A stretch of DNA of 64,000 bases from Breoghania sp963678585 (GCA_963678585.2 CAXXGA010000001.1:62001-126000), one strand, 5' to 3'; positions 52,792 to 62,217 are shown, counted from the first letter of the stretch. Notes: a model not told the origin generated them from the letters alone. Made by a program: numbers and translations.

Positions 52792-53952
52792 TTATTTGGC
52801 AGGTTTGCGGTAGTAGCGCTGCGGTACGAAGGGCATGGCGGCGACATGCGCTGCCAGTTCGCGCCCACGAACCAGAATCTTGACGGGCGTCCCGTCTTCG
52901 GCATGGGCCGCATCGACGGTGCCCATGGCAATCGGCGCGCCGACGCTGGGGGCAAAGCCGCCCGAGGTCAGGACACCGATCTTCGCGCCGTCTGCAGAGA
53001 GCACGTCCGCCCCCTCGCGTGCGGGCGCACGCCCTTCGAGGCGGAAGCCGACGCGCTTGCGCGACGCGCCTTCTTCGAATTCCTTGAGAATGCGGGCAGC
53101 ACCGGGAAAATCGGCGGCCTCGCGACGGCTCTTTTGAAGCACGAAGGTGATATTGCCTTCCACCGGCGAGGTGGTCTCGTCGATGTCGTGGCCGTAAAGG
53201 CAAAGACCGGCTTCCAGACGCAGGCTGTCGCGTGCGCCGAGGCCGATCGGCTTCACCTCGTCATGGGCGAGCAGCGCGCGCACCAGAGCTTCGGCGGAGG
53301 CCGACGGCACGGAGATTTCATGGCCATCCTCGCCGGTGTAACCGGAACGCGAGAGCTTCACCTCGATATCGTCACCGGCACCGGTAAACGTGCCGTCCAT
53401 GGAAGTCATGAAGCCCATCTCGTCGGCGCCTGCGACGTGTCTCGCCAGCACGGACGCCGCCTTGGGGCCTTGAAGGGCGACAAGCGCGCGGTCGTCGAGG
53501 ATCTCAAGCCGCACCCCTTCGGGCAGCGCCGCCGCGATCATCGGGAAATCGACGTCCTTGCGCGCGGCGTTGACGACGAGGAACAGGCGGCCGGCCATCT
53601 CCGGTTCGGCCGGACGGGTGACCATCAGGTCGTCCACGATGCCGCCTTGCGGGTTCAGAAGCACCGTATAACGGATGCGACCTTCACCGAGCGTGGCGAT
53701 GGCGGAGGGCACGATGGCCTGAAGCGCACGCGCCGTGGTTTCATGGTCGGGGCCGACAAGCCAGGCCTGACCCATGTGGGAAACATCGAACAGACCGGCG
53801 CTTTCGCGGGTCCAGGTGTGCTCGGCGATGATGCCTTCGTACTGGACCGGCATGTCGTAGCCGGCAAAGGGCACCATGCGGGCACCAAGCTCCACATGAA
53901 GGGCGTGCAGGGGCGTTTCAAGCAACGGGCCGCTCGCGGCGGGGTCGGCCAT
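52792..53952 (-). CDS. gcvT: Glycine cleavage system T protein (aminomethyltransferase)
   Basis: A 386-residue tetrahydrofolate-dependent aminomethyltransferase. Visible marks are F-A-G-Y-D-M-P-V-Q-Y, F-D-V-S-H-M-G, the folate-contacting R-S-G-Y-T-G-E-D-G segment and G-L-G-A-R-D-S-L-R-L-E-A-G. GAGGTAAG lies 6 bases before the ATG. It is the first gene of gcvT-gcvH-gcvPA-gcvPB and is preceded by a tandem glycine riboswitch, so the whole operon is expected to respond to glycine. Confidence 0.97.
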   Translation of the reverse strand: MADPAASGPLLETPLHALHVELGARMVPFAGYDMPVQYEGIIAEHTWTRESAGLFDVSHMGQAWLVGPDHETTARALQAIVPSAIATLGEGRIRYTVLLNPQGGIVDDLMVTRPAEPEMAGRLFLVVNAARKDVDFPMIAAALPEGVRLEILDDRALVALQGPKAASVLARHVAGADEMGFMTSMDGTFTGAGDDIEVKLSRSGYTGEDGHEISVPSASAEALVRALLAHDEVKPIGLGARDSLRLEAGLCLYGHDIDETTSPVEGNITFVLQKSRREAADFPGAARILKEFEEGASRKRVGFRLEGRAPAREGADVLSADGAKIGVLTSGGFAPSVGAPIAMGTVDAAHAEDGTPVKILVRGRELAAHVAAMPFVPQRYYRKPAK

Positions 53953-54005
53953 GGGCTTACCTCGGTTTTCAGAGTCACTGGGGCGATATGGATCCGATCC
54001 ATTCG

Positions 54006-54213
54006 CGCCCCCTCTGTCCGAGTACCTGAGAGATTTCCCACAAAGCCGCCTCGCTCAAATGAGGCAGCCTCGCGATTACTCCTTCGGTGTGCCGTCACGC
54101 TTCTTGCGCGGCCGCTTTCCAGAGTGTCGCTCGCCTTGCGGTCCTTTTGCCTGAGAGTTTCCGGGGCGGTTGCTCCTTCGGCGCCGGAACATGCGTCCCG
54201 GCCTCTCCCGCTT
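54006..54213 (-). promoter_or_regulatory. Tandem glycine riboswitch upstream of gcvT
   Basis: Two consecutive glycine aptamers are readable on the minus strand. Aptamer 1 (about 54213-54120) has GGGAGAG, then CCGAAGGAGCAA, and AACTCTCAGGCAAAAGGACC. Aptamer 2 (about 54119-54006) has CCGAAGGAGTAA and ATCTCTCAGGTACTCGGACAG. These are the conserved cores of the gcvT RNA class. The 3' end lies 54 bases before the gcvT ATG. By precedent it raises gcv expression when glycine is abundant. Whether it acts by termination or at the ribosome site is not evident; no strong T-run hairpin is seen in the linker. Confidence 0.95.
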
Positions 54214-54360
54214 GGCCTTTTTCAAATTTGGCGCCGACTCGCGACCAGCAGTCGACGCATTCCATAATCCAGAGGTGTGCGGGGAGAGTCAATCGCCCCG
54301 CGGCACCGCACCGTCACGTCTCGCGACTTGTCCAGCCTCCAGCGGCAGGAAACCCGGCCT

Positions 54361-54948
54361 TCAGCGGCGCGCCTTATTGTCGAAACCGACATAGACACGG
54401 CTCGCGCCTTCAATCGGCACGCGAATGTCTTCAACGACACGCGCCCAGGGCGCGGAGCCGCCCGCTTCCGCAAGACCGATTTCAACCGGAACGAGCTGGG
54501 AGGCCAGAACCTTGTTGTCGTCGCCGGTCACCGCGATGCGCAGCGGCAGCACGACCGGCCCGCGCGTCGGCGCGGGGCCTGCAACGACGCGACCGGAGAC
54601 GCCGACCTTGATCGACATCTCGTTTTCGCCGGTGCGATTGCACTCGCGGGCGTATTTGCGGATCGTGCCCTGATACTGCAGACCTTCCGGGTCATCCTGT
54701 TTGCCGCGCGCATAAACCTTGAGGATGTAGGTGTCGGCGCGCACCTCGATGGCCGGACAATAGGCCTGCGAGGCAAAGACGCTCGGATCGATGGGCGACT
54801 CGGTCGTGCCCCCGCCGGAAACGAAGGTCTTGCCGACGTCTTCGGCCTTATCGCCAATGCCGAACGAGCCGCAACCGGCCAGTGCGCCAAGGCACAGCGC
54901 GCCCGCAAGCGCCCCTGCCACCCGTCTCGAGATCGTCAATCGCATCAT
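54361..54948 (-). CDS. Lipoprotein of unknown function
   Basis: A 195-residue protein with a lipoprotein signal: a basic start, a hydrophobic stretch rich in Ala/Leu/Gly and the lipobox L-A-G-C (cysteine near residue 27). The mature part contains a Y-C-P-A-I-E-V-R segment and a second cysteine in R-E-C-N-R, possibly a disulfide. I do not recognise a named family; similar proteins of this size occur in alphaproteobacteria. The ATG at 54948 is chosen (a second ATG follows at once). Divergent from ispH. Confidence 0.72.
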   Translation of the reverse strand: MMRLTISRRVAGALAGALCLGALAGCGSFGIGDKAEDVGKTFVSGGGTTESPIDPSVFASQAYCPAIEVRADTYILKVYARGKQDDPEGLQYQGTIRKYARECNRTGENEMSIKVGVSGRVVAGPAPTRGPVVLPLRIAVTGDDNKVLASQLVPVEIGLAEAGGSAPWARVVEDIRVPIEGASRVYVGFDNKARR

Positions 54949-55183
54949 AATCACTCGCCGAAAGAACCCGGACGTCCGCGGCGGGTTCCGAACCTGCCTC
55001 GCCACGCCTTCCGGTTGCCTCTATATCAGGGGCTGGGGAATTTGGCGACACTTCGACGTGACATGACAATTGCAAAGCCCTGTGCATGCCGTCACCCTGC
55101 CCGCCTGCATGAACATCGCGGCCCTTGACAGGAAGGGTGCCCATTCCTCTATTGCCCTTTCCAAGACCCGAGAGGAACCCTTG

Positions 55184-56158
55184 ATGGCCGAACATGACGC
55201 AACCAAGCCAAAGCTGACGGTGCTGCTCTGCGCCCCGCGCGGCTTTTGTGCGGGCGTCGACCGGGCGATCCAGATTGTGGAACTGGCGCTGGAGAAATAC
55301 GGCCCGCCGGTCTATGTGCGCCACGAGATCGTACACAACAAGTTCGTCGTGGAAGGCCTGCGCGCCAAGGGCGCGGTTTTCGTGGAGGAACTGGACGAGA
55401 TCCCGGCGGGCGACCGCCCGGTTATCTTCTCCGCCCACGGCGTGCCGAAATCCGTGCCTGCGGACGCCACCGCGCGCCACATGTTCTTTCTCGACGCCAC
55501 CTGCCCGCTCGTTTCCAAGGTCCACAAGGAAGCGATGATCCATCACAAGCGCGGCCGCGAGATCATCCTGATCGGCCACGCCGGGCATCCTGAAGTGATC
55601 GGCACGATGGGCCAGTTGCCCGAAGGTGCGGTGAAGCTCGTCGAGACGGAAGAAGACGCCCGCAACTTCCAGCCGGACAATCCGGACAATCTGGCTTGGA
55701 TCACCCAGACGACGCTGTCGGTGGACGACACCAGTTCCGTCGTCGCGATCTTGCGCGAGCGCTTTCCAGATATCGTCGCCCCGCACAAGAACGACATCTG
55801 CTACGCGACCACCAACCGCCAGGAGGCCGTGAAGGCCGTGGCGGAGCGCGCCGATGCGATGATCGTGGTGGGCGCGCCCAACTCCTCCAATTCGCAGCGT
55901 CTGCGCGAAGTGGCGGAACGGGCCGGATGCCCCCATTCGATCCTCGTCCAGCGCGCCGCAGACATCGACTGGTCATCCTTTCCCGACATCTCCACCCTTG
56001 CCGTCACTGCCGGCGCCTCCGCACCGGAAGTTCTGGTGGAGGAAATCATTGAAGCCTTTGCCACCCGCTACGAGGTGACCGTGGAAACGGTCCGCACGGC
56101 GGAAGAAACGATCTCCTTCAACCTTCCGCGCGAATTGCGCAGCACTGCCGCCGAGTGA
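55184..56158 (+). CDS. ispH: 4-hydroxy-3-methylbut-2-enyl diphosphate reductase
   Basis: A 324-residue iron-sulfur enzyme for the last step of the MEP isoprenoid pathway, giving IPP and DMAPP. The three cluster ligands are visible: Cys22 in R-G-F-C-A-G-V, Cys in D-A-T-C-P-L-V-S-K-V-H and Cys in N-D-I-C-Y-A-T-T-N-R-Q. The ATG at 55184 is used, with GAGG 8 bases upstream; a longer frame from 55070 has no family similarity. First gene of ispH-thrB-rnhA, a conserved order in Hyphomicrobiales. Confidence 0.97.
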   Translation: MAEHDATKPKLTVLLCAPRGFCAGVDRAIQIVELALEKYGPPVYVRHEIVHNKFVVEGLRAKGAVFVEELDEIPAGDRPVIFSAHGVPKSVPADATARHMFFLDATCPLVSKVHKEAMIHHKRGREIILIGHAGHPEVIGTMGQLPEGAVKLVETEEDARNFQPDNPDNLAWITQTTLSVDDTSSVVAILRERFPDIVAPHKNDICYATTNRQEAVKAVAERADAMIVVGAPNSSNSQRLREVAERAGCPHSILVQRAADIDWSSFPDISTLAVTAGASAPEVLVEEIIEAFATRYEVTVETVRTAEETISFNLPRELRSTAAE

Positions 56159-56167
56159 TTTGACCCC

Positions 56168-57148
56168 ATGGCCGTTTACACGGACGTTTCCGACGAAGAG
56201 CTTGCCGCCTTCGTCGCCCTTTACGACATTGGTGCCGTTCTTGCCTTCAAGGGCATCGCGGAGGGCGTGGAGAATTCCAATTTCCTGCTCCACACGGAAG
56301 CCGGTCACTACATCCTCACGCTCTACGAAAAACGCGTGAATCCGGACGAACTTCCCTATTTCATCGGCCTGATGGAGCATCTGGCGGGCGCGGGCATCTC
56401 CTGCCCGACGCCGATTGCCAACCGGTCGGGCGAGACGCTGGGCACCCTTGCCGGGCGGCCTGCGGCCATCGTCACCTTTCTGGACGGCATGTCGATCCGC
56501 CGCCCGAAGCCCGACCATTGCCATGCGCTCGGCGTGGCGCTTGCGCAGATGCACAAGGCCGGGGCCGATTTCACCATGCACCGCAAGAACTCGCTCACCG
56601 TCGACAACTGGCGGCCGCTTTTCGATCTTTCGCGCGAGCGCGCCGACGAGGTTTGCGATGGGCTTCGCGCCGAGATCGAGCGCGAACTGACAGGCCTTGA
56701 AGAAGGCTGGCCGAAGGACCTGCCGGTCGGCGAGATCCACGCCGATCTCTTCACCGACAACGTCTTCTTCCTCGGCAAGGAACTGTCGGGGATCATCGAC
56801 TTCTATTTCGCCTGCACGGATTTCTTCGCCTATGACGTGGCGACCTGCATGAACGCCTGGTGCTTCGAGGCGGATGAATCCTTCAACGTCACCAAGGCCC
56901 GCGCACTCCTGAAGGGCTACACGAGCGTGCGGCCCTTCACCGAGGCCGAATATGAGGCCCTGCCGCTTTTGGCGCGCGGCTCCGCGCTGCGCTTCCTGCT
57001 GACCCGCCTCTACGACTGGCTGACGGTGCCGGACAACGCCCTCGTCACCCCGAAGGATCCGATGGAATACCTGAAGAAGCTGCGCTTTCATTGCGGCGTG
57101 GAAAGCGCGCGCGACTATGGCCTCACGACAACGGAAATTGCCGGATGA
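56168..57148 (+). CDS. thrB: Homoserine kinase (APH-fold type)
   Basis: A 326-residue homoserine kinase of the aminoglycoside phosphotransferase fold, which phosphorylates homoserine for threonine synthesis. The start M-A-V-Y-T-D-V-S-D-E-E-L and E-G-V-E-N-S-N-F are typical. The catalytic loop is G-E-I-H-A-D-L-F-T-D-N-V-F-F, and I-I-D-F-Y-F carries the metal-binding Asp. It starts 10 bases after ispH and overlaps rnhA in ATGA. thrC is found at the other end of the window. Confidence 0.95.
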   Translation: MAVYTDVSDEELAAFVALYDIGAVLAFKGIAEGVENSNFLLHTEAGHYILTLYEKRVNPDELPYFIGLMEHLAGAGISCPTPIANRSGETLGTLAGRPAAIVTFLDGMSIRRPKPDHCHALGVALAQMHKAGADFTMHRKNSLTVDNWRPLFDLSRERADEVCDGLRAEIERELTGLEEGWPKDLPVGEIHADLFTDNVFFLGKELSGIIDFYFACTDFFAYDVATCMNAWCFEADESFNVTKARALLKGYTSVRPFTEAEYEALPLLARGSALRFLLTRLYDWLTVPDNALVTPKDPMEYLKKLRFHCGVESARDYGLTTTEIAG

Positions 57149-57624
57149 GCGAGCGCGTGCAGATCTATACCGATGGAGCGTGTTCGGGGAATCCGGGTCC
57201 CGGCGGCTGGGGTGCGGTCCTGCGCTTCGGCGAACACGAACGCGAGCTGAAGGGCGGCGAGGCCCAGACCACCAACAACCGCATGGAGCTGATGGCGGCC
57301 ATCGAGGCGCTGAACGCGCTCAAGCGGCCCTGCACCATCGATCTCTTCACCGATTCCGTCTATGTGCGCGACGGCATCACCAAGTGGCTCTTCAACTGGA
57401 AGAAGAACGGCTGGCGCACCGCGTCCAAGAAGCCGGTGAAGAACGCCGATCTCTGGCAGGCGCTGGAAGAGGCCCGCAAGCCCCACGACATCGACTGGCA
57501 CTGGCTGAAGGGCCATGCGGGGCACCCGGACAATGAACGCGCCGACGAGCTTGCGCGCGGCGGCATGGCCCCCTTCAAGGCGCGCCGCGGGCGTTCGGCA
57601 GATTTCGAAGACGGGCTGCAATGA
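57145..57624 (+). CDS. rnhA: Ribonuclease HI
   Basis: A 159-residue enzyme that degrades RNA in RNA-DNA hybrids. The active-site acids are visible: Asp10 in Y-T-D-G-A-C-S-G-N-P-G-P-G-G-W-G, Glu48 in N-N-R-M-E-L-M-A, Asp70 in F-T-D-S-V-Y-V and Asp in N-E-R-A-D-E-L-A. Start overlaps the thrB stop (ATGA), and its end overlaps the next gene in the same way, so three or four genes form a translationally coupled unit. Confidence 0.97.
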   Translation: MSERVQIYTDGACSGNPGPGGWGAVLRFGEHERELKGGEAQTTNNRMELMAAIEALNALKRPCTIDLFTDSVYVRDGITKWLFNWKKNGWRTASKKPVKNADLWQALEEARKPHDIDWHWLKGHAGHPDNERADELARGGMAPFKARRGRSADFEDGLQ

Positions 57625-58568
57625 TGACAGGCGGCGGTGAAAACGGCCCTGTGACCGCTTCCGCCGACTTGCATGCCAAGGGCGGCCCGTATCGAAAAGA
57701 CGGTCGTGTTCTCATAATCGCCAATCCCACGGCGGGCGGGTTCGACCCGGAGGGGCTCGATCTGATCGCGCAGCGCCTTCAGGAAGCCGGCCGCGAAGTG
57801 GAGCTTCGCCTCACGACCCATGCAGGCGAGATCGGCGAAATCTGTTCCGACCCGCAGCTCGCCGTCGATGTGCTTTTGATCGCGGGCGGCGACGGCTCCA
57901 TCAACGAGGCGCTGACGGGCTTCCAGTCGATCCTCGCGCCCCCGGCCATCGCGGTGATCCCCTGCGGCACGGCCAATGTGCTGGCGCAGGAACTTCGCCT
58001 TCCCTCAAGACCGGCGGCGATTGCACAGATGGTACTGAGACGGCGCACGCGGGCGCTTCACTACGGACTTGCGGTCGGCCGCCCATTCCTGCTGATGGTC
58101 TCCGCCGGGTTCGATGCCCGCGTCGTTCACGCGGTGCCGCTGGCGCTGAAACGACGGCTCGGCAAACTCGCCTATGTGATCACCGCCTTCAGGCAAGCCT
58201 TCGCCGCGCGTCACGACGATCTTGTGGTGGATGTGGACGGCGAGGAGATCACCTGCCGTCTCGCCGTCATCACCAAGGCCGCGCATTACGGCGGGCCTTT
58301 CGTGGTGTGCCGCGAGGCGAGTGTGAGCCGACCGGGGCTCCATCTGGTAGCGCTGACGAGCGACCGCGTGCCCGCGCTCATCCGTGCGAGCATCGCCTTG
58401 TTACGCGGGCGCATGGAAACCTGCCGGGATGTGATCGTGCGTCCGGTCTCCAACGCAACGATACGGGCCGCAAGGCCGGTCGCAGCCCAGATCGACGGCG
58501 ACCCCTTCGGCACGACGCCGCTCGCCATCACGCAGGGCGAGCGGTCGTTGAGCGTGATCGTGCCCTAG
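57621..58568 (+). CDS. Diacylglycerol kinase family lipid kinase
   Basis: A 315-residue protein of the DAGK/LCB5 catalytic fold. The nucleotide-binding G-G-D-G-S-I-N-E-A is at 89-97, preceded by I-A-N-P-T-A-G-G (33-40). A G-T-A-N segment (in P-C-G-T-A-N-V-L-A) and a C-terminal Q-I-D-G-D-P complete the family picture. It may phosphorylate diacylglycerol or a sphingoid-type lipid; the substrate is unknown. It overlaps rnhA by 4 bases. The next gene is convergent, 29 bases away, without a visible terminator. Confidence 0.87.
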   Translation: MMTGGGENGPVTASADLHAKGGPYRKDGRVLIIANPTAGGFDPEGLDLIAQRLQEAGREVELRLTTHAGEIGEICSDPQLAVDVLLIAGGDGSINEALTGFQSILAPPAIAVIPCGTANVLAQELRLPSRPAAIAQMVLRRRTRALHYGLAVGRPFLLMVSAGFDARVVHAVPLALKRRLGKLAYVITAFRQAFAARHDDLVVDVDGEEITCRLAVITKAAHYGGPFVVCREASVSRPGLHLVALTSDRVPALIRASIALLRGRMETCRDVIVRPVSNATIRAARPVAAQIDGDPFGTTPLAITQGERSLSVIVP

Positions 58569-58597
58569 GGTGCGGACTCATAAATGAGCCCGACCTG

Positions 58598-61489
58598 TCA
58601 GGCCTGAACGCGTTCAGCCTGACGGGAGAGCATCCTGCTCGCTTCCTCGGCCGGCATGGGCTGGCCGTAGAGAAAGCCCTGCGCGTATTCGCAACCCAGC
58701 TGAAGCAGTTCCAGCGCGTCCGATTCCGTCTCCGCCCCTTCCGCAACCACGTCCATGCCAAGGTCGTGGGCGAGCGTCACGATGGAGCGCAGGATCACCG
58801 GGCGGGCACTGCCGTTGTGGTTCTTGTGGTCGTTGCGCACGAAGGACTGGTCGACCTTGATCGTGTCGAAGGGGAAGCGCTGCAGGTAGCTGAGCGAGGA
58901 ATAGCCCGTTCCGAAATCGTCCAGCGACAGTCCCGCGCCGAAGGCACGCAGGCGCTCCAGCACCCGGGCCGAATATTCCGGGTTCTCCATCACCAGCGAT
59001 TCGGTGATCTCCAGCTTCAGCGTGCCGGGCGTCAGCGCGGAGCGCGACATCACCGCCTTCACGTCGTTAATGAGATCGTGGCGCAGGAGCTGGCGCGAGG
59101 AGACATTGACGCTGGTGAAGAGGTGCTGGTTGTCCGGACCGTGCTGCTGCCAGTAGGAAAGCTGGCGCGCGGCGCGCTCCAGTACATACAGCCCCAGATC
59201 GTTGATCAGGCCGGATTCTTCGGCCAGCGGGATGAAGTCATGCGGGCCGAGCCATCCCTGCTTGGGATGCTGCCAGCGCACCAGCGCCTCGAAGCCTGCA
59301 ACGGTGCGGTCGCTCAGGCGAATGATCGGCTGGTAGAGAATGCGCAGCTCTTCATTGACGATGGCGTTCTTCAGATCGTTTTCCAGAACGACCCGGTCGC
59401 CGGTCACCGTCTTGAGCGTCGGGCGGTAGGCTTCCATGCGGTCGCCGCCCAGCATCTTGGCCTGATACATGGCGATCTCGGCATCGTGGACGACCTCGCT
59501 GGCCGCCGTATTGGCCCCGTCGCCGATGGCAAGACCGATGGAGCCGGTCAGGTAGATTTCATGTTCGCCAAAGGTGAAGGGCGCACGCACCGTCCGGCGC
59601 AACGCCTCGCCGAAGGCGGCGATGCGGTCGGGCTGCTGTTCCGACAGCAGAACGATGCCGAACTGGTCGCCCGCCAGACGGCAGAGCGAATCCTGCGGCT
59701 TGATCTGGCGCGCCAAACGACGCGCCATGGTGAGCAGGATGGAATCGCCCACCGAAATGCTCTGGTTCGTGTTGACCTGCTTGAAGCCGTCGATATCGAG
59801 CACGATCGCCGTCGGCCTGACCACGCCGTCCACCTTGTAGCGCGCCATGGCGGTGTTGAAGCGGTCGAGGAAGATCTGCCGGTTGGGCAGGCCGGTCAGG
59901 TTGTCGATGACGGAATCATGCAGAAGGCGTTCCTCGAAGGTCTTCTGCTCGGTCACGTCGTGCAGCGTGCCGACGCAGCGCACGACCTCGCCGTCGGAGC
60001 CCAGAAGCGGACGGGCGCGCAGCAGGAACCAGCGGAAATGCCCGTCCTCGGAGCGAAGACGGAACACCTGCGCGATCCGTCCGCGGCGCTGGTCGATGAT
60101 GGCGTCCAGCGTCGCACGGAAGCGGTCGCGGTCGCTGGGATGGATCACGTCGAGCCATTCGCGCGCCGGACCTTCCAGCGTGCCGGGCTTCAGCGACAGC
60201 AGTATCTCCACCTCGCCTGCGGTGTGGATGTGATCGCGGTCGACGTCCCAGTCCCACATCATGTCGCCGGAGCCGGTAAGCGCCAGTGCGCGGCGCTCCA
60301 CGTCACCGATTGAACCCTGCAACAGGGCGGCGCCTGCAAAGGCGTGCTGCATGACGGTGAAGCCGATCAGCAGCACCACCAGCACCATGCCGCCGTCGAT
60401 GGCGGGCTGGACCAGATCGTTGGCTAGCGCGGCATTGGCCGCAAGGGCCGCTCCGAAGATCCAGACCAGCAGGAGGAACCATGTCGGGATGAGCATGATC
60501 GCGCGGTCGTAACCCTGGAAGGCCAGCACGAGAATGACACCGAAACCGAGAAGGCCGATCACGCCGAGGGAAAGGCGTGCGATGCCTGCCGCAATTGCCG
60601 GGTCCCAGATGGCGATGCCGAAGAGACACAGCAACAGAACCAGCGCGGCAATCGCCACGTGGCTGTAATGGATGTGCCAGCGATTGAGGTTCAGGTAGCC
60701 GTAGAGAAACACGATGAGGCTCGCGGCCAACAGCACCTCGCCGCCTGCGCGGTACAGCTGTTCACCGCCGGCGGTGAGGCCGAAGACCCGGTTCCAGAAC
60801 CCGAAATCGATGCACAGATAGCCCAGAACCGTCCATGCGAGCCCGGCTGTCGCGGGGAACATGATGGTTCCCTTGATCACCACGATGATGGTGAGGAAAA
60901 GCGCCAGCAGGCCGGAAATGCCCAGCACGATGCCCTTGTAGAGCGTGTAGGCGTTGACGCTGTCCTTGTAGGCTTCCGGCTGCCACAGATAGAGCTGCGG
61001 CACATTGGAGGTGTGGAGTTCGGCCACGAAGGTGACGACCGCGCCCGGATCGAGGGTAATCTGGTAAACGTCGGCATCCGGGCTTCTGATGCGCTCGGGG
61101 ATGATGCCCTGACTGGGCGAGAGCGAGGCGATGCGCGAGGTGCCGAGATCCGGCCAGACGATGCCGGAACCCACCAGCCGGTAGAAGGGCGCGACCAGCA
61201 GGCGGTCGATCTGCTCGTCGGAGGGGTTGGAGAGCGCGAAGACGATCCAGTCCGTGTTCTTGCCGTCGCGCGAGGTCACCTCGATGCGGCGCACGATGCC
61301 GTCGGCGCCCGGCGCGGTGGAAACCTGGATGGAATTGCCGTGATTATCGTAGTGCTCGACGGAATACGTGAGATCGACGGCGTCCGCGGTGGCGGGCACG
61401 GATATGGCCTCGACCGCGCGCGCAGGCAGCCCCCCGCCGGACAGGGCAAACAGGAAAACCGCGATCAGGACGAGACACAGACGGCGCAC
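58598..61489 (-). CDS. 7TM-PAS-GGDEF-EAL protein with damaged GGDEF, probable c-di-GMP phosphodiesterase
   Basis: A 963-residue membrane signalling protein: signal peptide (about 1-25), an extracytoplasmic region (about 26-175) and about seven helices (183-385) resembling 7TMR-DISM receptors, a PAS domain with PAC (about 400-515), GGDEF (about 525-690) and EAL (about 700-955). The GGDEF motif reads A-G-D-Q-F (606-610). The EAL domain keeps E-A-L-V-R (734-738), L-E-I-T-E-S, D-D-F-G-T-G-Y, K-V-D-Q-S-F-V and A-E-G-A-E. Net phosphodiesterase activity is expected, perhaps with GTP-sensing by the GGDEF part. Confidence 0.88.
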   Translation of the reverse strand: MRRLCLVLIAVFLFALSGGGLPARAVEAISVPATADAVDLTYSVEHYDNHGNSIQVSTAPGADGIVRRIEVTSRDGKNTDWIVFALSNPSDEQIDRLLVAPFYRLVGSGIVWPDLGTSRIASLSPSQGIIPERIRSPDADVYQITLDPGAVVTFVAELHTSNVPQLYLWQPEAYKDSVNAYTLYKGIVLGISGLLALFLTIIVVIKGTIMFPATAGLAWTVLGYLCIDFGFWNRVFGLTAGGEQLYRAGGEVLLAASLIVFLYGYLNLNRWHIHYSHVAIAALVLLLCLFGIAIWDPAIAAGIARLSLGVIGLLGFGVILVLAFQGYDRAIMLIPTWFLLLVWIFGAALAANAALANDLVQPAIDGGMVLVVLLIGFTVMQHAFAGAALLQGSIGDVERRALALTGSGDMMWDWDVDRDHIHTAGEVEILLSLKPGTLEGPAREWLDVIHPSDRDRFRATLDAIIDQRRGRIAQVFRLRSEDGHFRWFLLRARPLLGSDGEVVRCVGTLHDVTEQKTFEERLLHDSVIDNLTGLPNRQIFLDRFNTAMARYKVDGVVRPTAIVLDIDGFKQVNTNQSISVGDSILLTMARRLARQIKPQDSLCRLAGDQFGIVLLSEQQPDRIAAFGEALRRTVRAPFTFGEHEIYLTGSIGLAIGDGANTAASEVVHDAEIAMYQAKMLGGDRMEAYRPTLKTVTGDRVVLENDLKNAIVNEELRILYQPIIRLSDRTVAGFEALVRWQHPKQGWLGPHDFIPLAEESGLINDLGLYVLERAARQLSYWQQHGPDNQHLFTSVNVSSRQLLRHDLINDVKAVMSRSALTPGTLKLEITESLVMENPEYSARVLERLRAFGAGLSLDDFGTGYSSLSYLQRFPFDTIKVDQSFVRNDHKNHNGSARPVILRSIVTLAHDLGMDVVAEGAETESDALELLQLGCEYAQGFLYGQPMPAEEASRMLSRQAERVQA

Positions 61490-61547
61490 AAAAAACTCCA
61501 GTCAGTAAGCAGGCATGGCGGCAAGCAGTAACGAACCGCCAGCACCT

Positions 61548-62192
61548 TCACAAGTTATGTTTAACGCCTTCCAAAGAGACTTCGCGCCGATCATGCGTCC
61601 GGCGGACAGGCTCGGGATCGTCGGCCAGCCTCGCGAAAAGAAGATGATCGCGCCATTGCCCGTCGATACGCAGATAGGCCCGGGCAAGCCCCTCATGGGA
61701 AAAGCCCGCACGACGTAAAAGCGTGATTGAGGCTTCATTATGGGGCAGGCAGGCAGCCTCCACGCGGTGCAGGCCGAGGCGGGAGAAGGCGAAGGGCACC
61801 GCCCGCTCGACCGCCTCGCTCATATAGCCCTGGCGGGCATGGGGGGCGCCGATCCAGTATCCCATGGAACAGGACTGCGTGACGCCACGACGCACGTTGG
61901 AAAGCGTCAGTCCGCCCACGACCTCGCCGTTGTCGCGCCGGAACAGAAAGAACGGATAGCCGGTGTCGTTGCGCACCTCACGCATATAGCGGCGCAGACG
62001 GCGACGGAAGGCCGCACGGGTCAGATCATCCGCAGGCCAGGTCGGCTCCCACTGCTTCAGGAAGGAATAGGATTGTTCGCGCAAGTTCGCCCAGCCGACG
62101 TGATCGGCCATGGTCGGCATTCTCAGGATCAGGCGCTCGCTCTGCAGAACCGGGCTCGGTTCGCCGTATCCGATCGAGCCCAATAATGCCAT
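61548..62192 (-). CDS. GNAT acetyltransferase (RimJ/RimL type)
   Basis: A 214-residue N-acetyltransferase. The acetyl-CoA-binding region is marked by G-Y-W-I-G...A-R-Q-G-Y-M-S-E-A-V, and the C-terminal H-R-V-E-A-A-C-L-P-H-N-E-A-S segment is typical of RimJ/RimL, which acetylate ribosomal protein N-termini; small-molecule or other protein substrates are possible. The ATG at 62192 has an excellent GGGGGAAGGG upstream. It follows the M16 peptidase gene by 25 bases; this pair after thrC is conserved. Confidence 0.87.
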   Translation of the reverse strand: MALLGSIGYGEPSPVLQSERLILRMPTMADHVGWANLREQSYSFLKQWEPTWPADDLTRAAFRRRLRRYMREVRNDTGYPFFLFRRDNGEVVGGLTLSNVRRGVTQSCSMGYWIGAPHARQGYMSEAVERAVPFAFSRLGLHRVEAACLPHNEASITLLRRAGFSHEGLARAYLRIDGQWRDHLLFARLADDPEPVRRTHDRREVSLEGVKHNL

Positions 62193-62217
62193 CGCCCTTC
62201 CCCCTCGTTCCTGCCGA

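Noticed and set aside
52390..54267. 625-residue frame on the plus strand opposite gcvH, gcvT and the riboswitch
   Set aside because: It mirrors well-supported genes and a riboswitch, and shows no family features.
58307..60313. 668-residue frame on the plus strand opposite the GGDEF/EAL gene
   Set aside because: Antisense of a clear multi-domain gene, with no recognisable protein motifs.
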